Shown here one piece after another: positions 6,573 through 12,758 of a stretch of 15,617 nucleotides of DNA. The translations under genes were made by a program, and so were the position numbers. The stretch covers positions 1-15,617 of the forward strand of contig CAAHEI010000076.1 of NCBI GenBank assembly GCA_900772475.1. Reading direction: 5' to 3'. Position 1 is the stretch's first letter, and each line of letters begins with the position of its first letter. The notes under the pieces were generated by a model. That model ran no database searches. It was given only the letters and a program-made list of their open reading frames with translations, and was not told the origin of the DNA. This stretch comes from Clostridia bacterium. GTDB lineage: Bacteria; Bacillota; Clostridia; TANB77; CAG-465.

Positions 6573-7198
6573 AACAAAAAAGGGACATCATAGCACAAAA
6601 TAATACTAATGACATCTCTTAAATAATTCTATTTTTAAATACAATTTTTTTAAACCATATATAATTATCTTCTATAAACTTAAATATTTACATAGGGAAT
6701 TATATTCTGATAATTTAATCTTTTTAGATAAATTAGAAATATAAACATCTTTTGAATAATTTAAAACTAACAAAGTAATATTTTTAATAATTACTTTATG
6801 TGGTTAAATATATGAGAGATTAGTCTTTTCCATTTTTCTAATACAGCCTTTAAAAGTAGAGGTTACTTTAGAAAATTCACATATAAATTCAAGTCTTTGT
6901 TTTAAACTTTTATCAAATTGTATTTCATATTTAATTATCTTCATTACAGACACTAGCCTTTCTAGGATAATTTTTGTATCAATTTTTCCTATTAGTCCGA
7001 ATAGAAACGTCGTCGGAGCCTTAACTATACACGTATGCAAAATAAAACTATAAGATTTGATTAAGTCTCTTTGATGAAATTAATATATATAATATTTATA
7101 TATATATATTTCAATAGTACTATGGTAATTTTTGTCGTTTTATTGTATAATTTTATTAGAATTAATCAAATGAAATTATAGTTTTAAAGGTAGGAATA
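6573..7198. other. Intergenic region with a possible - strand gene relic
   Basis: No convincing intact gene is present. On the - strand, a frame from TTG at 7040 to a TAA at 6806-6804 continues in the same frame for 43 more codons to a stop at 6674-6672, including ITLLVLNYSKDVYISNLSKK. An internal ATG at 6944 has only a weak AAAGG far upstream. I cannot assign a family. An 8-bp hairpin (6772-6779 with 6790-6797) lies just beyond the internal stop. The right part carries the promoter region of the ABC operon. Confidence 0.3.
7114..7151 (+). promoter_or_regulatory. Candidate promoter and palindrome for the ABC exporter operon
   Basis: TATAAT (7146-7151) is a perfect -10. The best-placed -35 at 17 bases is weak (TGGTAA, 7123-7128). 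The perfect 10-base palindrome ATAGTACTAT (7114-7123) touches the -35 and could be an operator. A longer inverted repeat, TGAAAT/ATTTCA (7075-7080, 7108-7113), lies just upstream around an AT repeat. Confidence 0.45.
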
Positions 7199-8959
7199 AT
7201 GAAAAAAGTATTTAAAGTAACAATGTGGCAAACTAAAAAATATATTTTAGGTATATTAATATGTAGTCTATTATCGTCGTTTTTAACAATTTATTTAACA
7301 AAATTTATTTCGTTTGTAATTGATGGTGTGATAATGCAAAAGAGTGAACTACCAAAGTACATTACAAACTTTTTTTATGATGATACTATATATTCTAAAT
7401 TGATAATATTAACTATATTTATGTTAATAATTATTTTTACAATTTCAATATCTAATTATATTAAAAATATGTTTAACACAAAATTTAAATTGAAAATGAA
7501 TAAAAATTTAAAAGAAGAAATATTAGATCATACAACCTATTTAGAATATAGTGAGTATATATCATATGGTAAGAATCAAATACTCCAAAGAGTAAGTTCA
7601 GATGCTGATAATTTTGTTAATTTTATTACTAGCAAATATAATTTGGTAGTAGATTCCATTTTTATTTTTACTTTTTCAATGATAGAAATACTAAATTTAA
7701 ATCTAATAGTAAGTATTACAATTGCTGTCATATTATTTATAATAATAATTATGTCTATAATATATTTCAAATTAACTAAGAAAATTGTTAGAAGAAATGT
7801 TGATTTGCATGAAAATTTAATACAAAAAACTATGAATGCGATTTATCAACCTAAAATGATAAAAATATTTAATAGACAAGAAAAAGAAATTGCTGATTTT
7901 AATAACGTTAGTGATGAATACAGAAAAAATGATAAGAAGTTGATAGATTATCTTATCTATTATGAATTAATTGGTACAGGTATAAGAAAATTTAAAGATC
8001 CAGTAATATTTTTGATGGGTGGATTACTTATAATTAATGGTAAATTAAATATTGGACAATTAATGGTATTAATGACATATTCAAGTAATCTTTTAGAATA
8101 TGCTGTTCAACTTATTTATGCAGTCGAAGGGATAAATGATTTTTTGATCCCTGCTAAAAGAATAGGTAATTTTCTAGCATTAAGAAAAGAAAATGGTAAA
8201 ATATCTGATACAAGTTTAAAAGATATTAGTATTGAATTCAAAAATGTTACTATACAACTAAATAATACTATAATTTTGGATAATGTTTCTTTTAAAATTG
8301 AAAAAGGACAAACAGTATATTTAGTTGGAGATAATGGCAGTGGAAAAAGTTTAATAGTTAGAACATTACTTGGATTTATACCTTACGAAGGTCAGATATT
8401 GTTAGGAAATAACGATATTAAGAATATTGATAATAAAATATTAAGAAACAATTTAGGCGTTATATTTCAAGAACCATTTATATTTTCTGATACTGTTAGA
8501 AATAACATAGATATTTTTAATAATTATAAACAAATTGAAAAAATTAGAAGTATAACAAATATTTGTGAAATAGATGATGAAATAATTCAATTTCCAAATG
8601 TGTATAACGAAATAATTGGAGAAAGAGGAATAACATTAAGTGGTGGACAAAGACAAAGAATATCAATTGCAAGAGTTCTGTTACAAAATAAAAGTATAAT
8701 GATTTTTGATGATGTATTAAGCAAAGTTGATAATAAAACAAAAACTAAAATCATCAATAACTTAAATAAATTTAATAGTGATATAATAAAGATATATATA
8801 ACTCAAGATTTAGCAAATATTCCAAATAAAGCAACGGTATTTTTTATAGATAATAAAAAAATTATTTGTGATAACCAAGAAAATTTAAAAAAACAAAATA
8901 AAAATTATAGTAAACTAATTGATATATGCAACAATATAGTAGGAGAATTGTATGAATAG
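7199..8959 (+). CDS. ABC exporter half-transporter, degenerate-site subunit
   Basis: This 586-residue type IV ABC exporter subunit has a membrane domain of about six segments (residues 15-310) followed by an ATPase domain. Walker A is GDNGSGKS (377-384), the Q-loop is FQEPF (Q424), and the signature is a canonical LSGGQ (480-484). Walker B ends IFDD (D504, D505), so the catalytic Glu is replaced by Asp. The switch His is Gln (Q536 in YITQDLA), and the usual A-loop Tyr is missing. In heterodimeric exporters such as BmrCD or TM287/288 these changes mark the subunit that contributes the degenerate ATP site while giving its intact signature to the partner. AAAGG and AGGA lie 4-13 bases before the ATG. 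The gene overlaps the next by eight bases. The cargo, whether drug, lipid or peptide, is unknown. Confidence 0.92.
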   Translation: MKKVFKVTMWQTKKYILGILICSLLSSFLTIYLTKFISFVIDGVIMQKSELPKYITNFFYDDTIYSKLIILTIFMLIIIFTISISNYIKNMFNTKFKLKMNKNLKEEILDHTTYLEYSEYISYGKNQILQRVSSDADNFVNFITSKYNLVVDSIFIFTFSMIEILNLNLIVSITIAVILFIIIIMSIIYFKLTKKIVRRNVDLHENLIQKTMNAIYQPKMIKIFNRQEKEIADFNNVSDEYRKNDKKLIDYLIYYELIGTGIRKFKDPVIFLMGGLLIINGKLNIGQLMVLMTYSSNLLEYAVQLIYAVEGINDFLIPAKRIGNFLALRKENGKISDTSLKDISIEFKNVTIQLNNTIILDNVSFKIEKGQTVYLVGDNGSGKSLIVRTLLGFIPYEGQILLGNNDIKNIDNKILRNNLGVIFQEPFIFSDTVRNNIDIFNNYKQIEKIRSITNICEIDDEIIQFPNVYNEIIGERGITLSGGQRQRISIARVLLQNKSIMIFDDVLSKVDNKTKTKIINNLNKFNSDIIKIYITQDLANIPNKATVFFIDNKKIICDNQENLKKQNKNYSKLIDICNNIVGELYE

Positions 8960-10655
8960 ATTTAAAGAAATGTTTAAATATGGTAACTTTCGAAAAAGAA
9001 TTGTTATAACGTTTATAGAGTATATGATAACATCAATTATTTGGATAATAATTGATCAATATATGACTTATTCTTTATTTGATGATGCAATTGCAAAAGA
9101 AAATATAAAATTAGTAATATTTTTATCGATATTAATGATTGTAAAAATAATAACTAATATTGCTGAAGGGATCTTAAACTGTATTCTTAGACATCATTTA
9201 CAGAGAGATTTTTCTCACTATGCAAGAAATGATATTTATAAGAAAATTATAAATTCTAAAGTAGAATTTTTTGATAAAAGTAATACTGGAGAAATGGTTG
9301 AATTATTAATGAATGATTCTGGTAATTTTTCGACGTTCTTTACACAATATGGACTTCAAACCTCTTCTTATTTGGTAAAAACTATCACTTACTTGATTAT
9401 ATTATTATTTGTAGATTTAAAATTAACAGCAATATTAGCTATCAGTTATGTCATTGCTAATGGTGCTTTAATTGCTTCTAATAAAAAAACATTTTCTATA
9501 ATAAATGAAATTAGAAAGTTAAATATCTCAATTACAAAATGGATTACTGAACAGATAAATGGATATGAAATTATAAAATCAATGCAATTTGAAGAGAAAA
9601 GATTAGATAAAATGAAAGAACTTATAGATACATATAATACTGAATCTAGCAAATTAGATAAAATTGTAAGAAAATATATATTTATATATGATTTCTTTTC
9701 GTTATTAACTACTTTGTTTGTTGTTTGGATAGGTGGATTAGATATATTAAGTGGTGTTATTACTTATGGAGCATTAATGATATTTGTTAATGGCACTTCT
9801 ACAATAAAACATTTTTTAGATGTATTTATAAGAAGCGTAAATTCTCTAAATAGTTCTTATATATCTTTTGTAAAAATATTGAAGTTTAATAATGACTTTT
9901 TGCCTGAAAATGATTGTGGTAAACTTAGTTTAGAAAAAATAAATAATATTCAAATAGAAAATTTAAATTTTTCATATAATGAAAATAAACAAATATTAAA
10001 TAATATAAATATTGAAGTTGGTTCAAATGATAAAATAGCAATAATCGGAAAAACTGGTAGTGGCAAAACAACTCTTGTAAATTTATTATGCAGATTCTAT
10101 GAGTTGAAAGATGGTACAATAAAAATAAATGGTCAGGATTATAAAAAATATAAATTATCTGCTTTAAGGGAACAAATTGGATATGTAATGCAAGATGTAG
10201 TTATATTTGAAGGGAATGTTTTTGAAAATATAAATTATGCAAATAAAAAAGTTAGTGAAGAAGAAATTATTAATATATGCAAAAAATTAAATTTGCATAA
10301 TAAAATTATAAGTCTTGAAAAAGGATATAAAACTAACTTAAATAAAAATAAAGATTTACTATCACAAGGTGAAAAACAAATGATTAATTTTGCACGCATA
10401 TTAGTAGAAAATCCAAGTATGATTATTTTAGATGAAGTTACCTCTTCGTTAAGTTATGAGAATGAGGAATTGATAAAAAATGCTATAAATGAAATAATAA
10501 AAGGACGAATTTGTATTATAATTGCTCATAGATTATCAACAATTAAAAGTTGTGATAAAATTTTGCTAATGAAAAATGGTAGAATAATTGAAGAAGGTAA
10601 TCATACCGAATTGATCGAACGTAAAGGCGAATATTATGAATTAATTCATTCGTAA
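8952..10655 (+). CDS. ABC exporter half-transporter, catalytic subunit
   Basis: This 567-residue partner of the upstream half-transporter has a membrane domain at about residues 15-300 and an ATPase domain from about 330. The A-loop Tyr is present (Y342 in NFSYNEN). Walker A is GKTGSGKT (366-373), the Q-loop is VMQDVV (Q414), Walker B is IILDE (D494, E495) and the switch His is intact (IIIAHRLST, H526). Its signature is LSQGE (470-474) instead of LSGGQ. Thus its own Walker residues pair with the canonical LSGGQ of the first subunit to form the active site, and its altered signature faces the degenerate site. The ATG lies inside the end of the first gene, behind AGGAG at 8941-8945, indicating coupled translation. 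The two proteins almost surely form a heterodimer. No accessory peptidase domain is visible, so peptide export with leader cleavage is not indicated. Confidence 0.92.
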   Translation: MNRFKEMFKYGNFRKRIVITFIEYMITSIIWIIIDQYMTYSLFDDAIAKENIKLVIFLSILMIVKIITNIAEGILNCILRHHLQRDFSHYARNDIYKKIINSKVEFFDKSNTGEMVELLMNDSGNFSTFFTQYGLQTSSYLVKTITYLIILLFVDLKLTAILAISYVIANGALIASNKKTFSIINEIRKLNISITKWITEQINGYEIIKSMQFEEKRLDKMKELIDTYNTESSKLDKIVRKYIFIYDFFSLLTTLFVVWIGGLDILSGVITYGALMIFVNGTSTIKHFLDVFIRSVNSLNSSYISFVKILKFNNDFLPENDCGKLSLEKINNIQIENLNFSYNENKQILNNINIEVGSNDKIAIIGKTGSGKTTLVNLLCRFYELKDGTIKINGQDYKKYKLSALREQIGYVMQDVVIFEGNVFENINYANKKVSEEEIINICKKLNLHNKIISLEKGYKTNLNKNKDLLSQGEKQMINFARILVENPSMIILDEVTSSLSYENEELIKNAINEIIKGRICIIIAHRLSTIKSCDKILLMKNGRIIEEGNHTELIERKGEYYELIHS

Positions 10656-10692
10656 AAGTAAAGAGACATATAAAAGAATAAAAAGACGAGGA

Positions 10693-10788
10693 ATGAATAA
10701 TGTTATTTTAGAGTTAACGCTAATTTCTTGCGGCTTTAATTTATGCAAATATCATAATAAAAAAATGAGAGTTAAAAAGTGTGCATAA
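10693..10788 (+). CDS. Possible 31-residue Cys-containing peptide or gene relic
   Basis: A short frame starts 37 bases after the ABC operon and reads VILELTLISCGFNLCKYH near its start, with three Cys in all (C13, C18, C30) and a basic C-terminus. The opening looks like the LELTxxCNxxCxYC entry of radical SAM proteins, but the spacing between the first two Cys is one too long and the third Cys is His. It may therefore be a decayed radical SAM start, a small peptide, or chance. GAGG lies almost directly against the ATG, which is poor spacing. It is weakly supported as an expressed gene. Confidence 0.2.
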   Translation: MNNVILELTLISCGFNLCKYHNKKMRVKKCA

Positions 10789-10801
10789 AATATAAAATTT
10801 A

Positions 10802-10843
10802 CATAAAACAGATAAGAATGATGTCATACCTGCTGTTTTTATG
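10802..10843 (+). terminator. Weak hairpin downstream of the ABC operon
   Basis: CATAAAACAG (10802-10811) pairs with CTGTTTTTATG (10833-10843) with one bulged T around a 21-base loop. The T run lies inside the stem, so termination is uncertain. Shortly after it, TTAGTAAATT is directly repeated at 10870-10879 and 10881-10890. Confidence 0.3.
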
Positions 10844-10897
10844 CTTTAAGCAAAAAAATTATAATAATTTTAGTAAATTCTTAGTAAATTTTGAAAA

Positions 10898-10941
10898 AAA
10901 TAATAGCCAAGTTCAAAATTGAACTTGGCTATTATTTTTTA
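10898..10941. terminator. Strong bidirectional terminator
   Basis: AAATAATAGCCAAGTTC (10898-10914) pairs perfectly with 10921-10937, a 17-bp stem with a 6-base loop, flanked by an A tract on the left and a T tract on the right. It can end transcription from the ABC operon and from the opposite direction. Confidence 0.85.
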
Positions 10942-10954
10942 TTGGACTTTTTTA

Positions 10955-10999
10955 CAGCCCCTTCAGGGAAGCTTATAGCGTTGAGTGTAGTTATCTACA
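10955..10999 (+). repeat. Solo IS200-like left-end block
   Basis: Bases 10961-10985 match 15359-15383 at 23 of 25 positions, sharing AAGCTT and the core TAGCGTTGAG in the same orientation. At 15.36 kb this block sits just inside the left-end hairpin of an IS200-type transposase gene. Here it follows a small CCC/GGG hairpin and precedes TGTAG-TTAT-CTACA (10986-10999), and no transposase follows. The simplest reading is a left-end remnant of a lost or deleted copy. Confidence 0.55.
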
Positions 11000-11072
11000 A
11001 CTTTTTTCACGTTTGACGATTGATGTTGAAATCAATCAAAGTAATTATAATTTAATACAATACTTTTATAAT

Positions 11073-11095
11073 AAAAAAACTCCAGATTACTGGAG
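11073..11095 (-). terminator. Terminator of the 102-residue unknown gene
   Basis: On the - strand, CTCCAG (11095-11090) pairs with CTGGAG (11085-11080) around a 4-base loop and is followed by seven T residues. It lies about 25 bases past the stop codon of the gene. Confidence 0.8.
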
Positions 11096-11119
11096 AACCA
11101 TTTTGGTTTTTAGGCTTTT

Positions 11120-11428
11120 TTAGATGAAGGGCTCTGCACAAACACGATTAAGGTTTTCATGAACCTTTTCTTTAGAAACCTTTCCTTCACGGATATACTG
11201 GATAGTTTTGTTGAATTTATCCATATCTCTTCCACAGCAGTCATTCCATAACATATAGATCTTTGAACCATAAATTTCCATAGTATCAAAGAACAAAATG
11301 TCAAGAAGTGCCATAGGATTGTAATTAAGCATATTTACCATACAGGTAAGTGCTCCCGGATTTCCTTCAGACATAGTCACAACCATATCATCGATGCTCA
11401 TGTCAGCTGTAATTCTTTTTTTTGCCAT
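11120..11428 (-). CDS. Conserved-looking unknown protein, 102 residues
   Basis: I do not recognise a named family. The protein begins MAKKRITADMSIDDMVVTMS and contains EGNPGALTCMVNML, an amphipathic helical run, then SKIYMLWNDCCGRDMDKF (residues 55-72) with a Cys pair, and ends NRVCAEPFI. It is soluble, with no signal peptide or membrane segment. The ATG at 11428 is chosen because GGGGAGG lies just upstream (11442-11436). A further upstream ATG at 11509 would fall at the predicted transcription start and adds an implausible extension. Base composition is less AT-rich than the neighbours, suggesting transfer. The gene is monocistronic, with a near-consensus promoter, a GGGC/GCCC hairpin before the ribosome binding site, and its own terminator. 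It lies next to an IS200-like end fragment. Function is unknown. Confidence 0.85.
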   Translation of the reverse strand: MAKKRITADMSIDDMVVTMSEGNPGALTCMVNMLNYNPMALLDILFFDTMEIYGSKIYMLWNDCCGRDMDKFNKTIQYIREGKVSKEKVHENLNRVCAEPFI

Positions 11429-11442
11429 AATTTTTCCTCCCC

Positions 11443-11454
11443 GGGCATTAGCCC
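11443..11454 (-). promoter_or_regulatory. Hairpin next to the ribosome binding site
   Basis: GGGC and GCCC, separated by four bases, form a small GC-rich hairpin ending just before the Shine-Dalgarno sequence of the 102-residue gene. It stands out in this AT-rich DNA and could tune translation or mRNA stability. Confidence 0.4.
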
Positions 11455-11514
11455 AAAATGTATAAGATGTGAACACTATTGATGTAACGGAGTAATAATG
11501 TTTCATCATCTATA

Positions 11515-11543
11515 ATTATACTACATTTACATAAAATAGTCAA
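11515..11543 (-). promoter_or_regulatory. Near-consensus sigma-A promoter for the 102-residue gene
   Basis: On the - strand, TTGACT (11543-11538) and a perfect TATAAT (11520-11515) are separated by 17 bases. This is the clearest promoter in the window. The predicted leader is about 80 bases. Confidence 0.85.
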
Positions 11544-11800
11544 ATTTTACAAAACTCTAATTATTGCTTATATAGTATTTAACAAATATATTATAAGTTT
11601 TTTCAATTCCATTTTAAATATTATTGCAATTCTTATAGTGATAAACATTATAAATTTTAGACAAAATCATAATGTTAGTTTATTAATTAAACAGTTTTTT
11701 TACCAATTTTTATTAACTATAATGTTCCCTTCACTAATATATTTTGTCAAATTATTTGTATTTTTACTTTCATAAAAAATTTTTTATATAAATTTCTAAA
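11544..11800. other. AT-rich intergenic stretch, nothing assigned
   Basis: I see no gene, tRNA or clear promoter here. The sequence is rich in short A and T runs and has no reading frame with a ribosome binding site on either strand. Confidence 0.45.
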
Positions 11801-11804
11801 AATA

Positions 11805-11959
11805 GTGCTTGGGACAAAGTCCCATAGATTTAACAGAATTTTTTTAGATTAAATTTGATTCCGTACAAATTTAGTACTTGCTAGACATAGATTTCATTCC
11901 CATATTCAGAAAATACAAAAAGAGGATTTAATTATTTTGATAATTTTTTCCTCTTTTTT
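11805..11959 (+). ncRNA. Candidate structured small RNA
   Basis: The stretch starts with the perfect hairpin TGGGAC-AAA-GTCCCA (11810-11824). It contains a GTAC/GTAC repeat around an AAATTTA loop near 11872, and ends in a long hairpin with a T tract (11917-11959). It has no reading frame. Its GGGAC hairpin stands out in very AT-rich DNA, and it is separated from both flanking genes. I could not find a clear promoter, and the strand is uncertain because the end hairpin is nearly symmetrical. Confidence 0.35.
11917..11959 (+). terminator. Terminator hairpin at the end of the candidate small RNA
   Basis: AAAAAGAGGA (11917-11926) pairs with TCCTCTTTTT, and the inner AATTAT/ATAATT continues the stem around a TTTG loop. 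The run of T at 11953-11958 supports termination; the A tract on the left makes it usable in both directions. Confidence 0.7.
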
Positions 11960-11980
11960 GAAAATTATTTATATAAAATA

Positions 11981-12014
11981 AAAACTTACGAACTTTTAAG
12001 TCCGTAAGTTTTTT
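11981..12014 (+). terminator. Second tandem terminator
   Basis: AAAACTTACG (11981-11990) pairs with CGTAAGTTTT (12003-12012). The stem extends inward past one A-C mismatch and is followed by more T. It sits about 20 bases after the previous terminator and insulates the LemA operon. Confidence 0.75.
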
Positions 12015-12194
12015 CAAATGGAGCGATAACTTTACTTATATTCAAAATTTTATACTCCAAAGATTGATTAAATCAACTAAATAAATTATAGCAAATATAA
12101 AAATTATTACAATACTTTTGAAAGAAAATTTTCATATAATATATAAAAAAAGACAGAAATATGATAAAATCAAATTATAATAGGAGGTGAAATT

Positions 12195-12743
12195 ATGTGG
12201 ATTTACATTATCATTACAATTATCGTTTTAATTGTTATTTATGCTTTAACTATATATAATAGTTTTGTGCAATTAAATAATAAAGTAAAAGAGGCTTTTT
12301 CTACTATGGATGTTTATCTAAAGAAAAGATGGGATTTAATTCCAAATATTGTTGAAACTGTTAAAGGTTATGCTAAGCACGAAAAAGCTACTTTAAAAGA
12401 AGTTGTAGAATTGAGAAATAGTGCTTATGAAAAAATGTCTGACGAAGAGAAAATTAAGACAAATAAACAATTATCTAGTGGTATTAATAAAATTATGGCC
12501 TTAGCAGAAGCATATCCAGAATTAAAAGCAAATGAAAATTTTAAAGATTTAAGCAATCAACTAACAAAAATTGAAGATGATATTGCTAATTCAAGAAAAT
12601 ATTACAACGGTGTTGTTAGAATTTATAATAATAAAGTTGAAATGTTTCCAAGCAATATTTTTGCAGGATTGTTTGGTTACAAATCAAAAGCAATGTTTGA
12701 AGCAAGTGCAAATGAAAGAGAAAATGTAAAAGTTGAATTATAG
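12195..12743 (+). CDS. lemA: LemA family protein
   Basis: This 182-residue membrane-anchored protein has one N-terminal hydrophobic segment (residues 2-20) and then a long helical domain. The family hallmarks are present: KRWDLIPNIVETVKGYAKHE (44-63), with the RxDLIPN signature; ALAEAYPELKANENF (102-116); and the C-terminal RKYYNGVVRIYNNKVEMFPS (134-153) followed by GLFGYK. The length is typical. The start is fixed by AGGAGGTG at 12182-12189. A TATAAT at 12135-12140 is a possible -10, without a good -35. The next gene starts 15 bases after the stop, forming the LemA-DUF2207 pair common in Firmicutes. The biochemical role of LemA proteins is not settled; the pair is thought to act at the membrane. 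Confidence 0.95.
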   Translation: MWIYIIITIIVLIVIYALTIYNSFVQLNNKVKEAFSTMDVYLKKRWDLIPNIVETVKGYAKHEKATLKEVVELRNSAYEKMSDEEKIKTNKQLSSGINKIMALAEAYPELKANENFKDLSNQLTKIEDDIANSRKYYNGVVRIYNNKVEMFPSNIFAGLFGYKSKAMFEASANERENVKVEL

Positions 12744-12758
12744 TTTATGGAGGTTACG

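Noticed and set aside
7075..7113. TA-repeat-rich inverted repeat as a possible replication or partition site
   Set aside because: Simple AT-repeat palindromes are expected in DNA of this composition, and no DnaA-box cluster or replication gene is nearby.
8544..8741. - strand frames within the ABC genes (also 7576-7770, 9446-9652, 9925-10119)
   Set aside because: All are antisense inside intact ABC transporter genes and have no start signals.
11110..11304. 64-codon - strand frame overlapping the 102-residue gene
   Set aside because: It is in a different frame from the gene that has the promoter, ribosome binding site and terminator, and shows no motif.
11429..11509. Upstream ATG giving a 129-residue form of the unknown protein
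   Set aside because: It falls at or beside the predicted transcription start, has no ribosome binding site, and adds an untypical leader; the ATG at 11428 has GGGGAGG.
12747..12758. Upstream ATG for the DUF2207 protein
   Set aside because: It overlaps the GGAGG that serves the ATG at 12759, lacks its own ribosome binding site, and would put four extra residues before the signal peptide.
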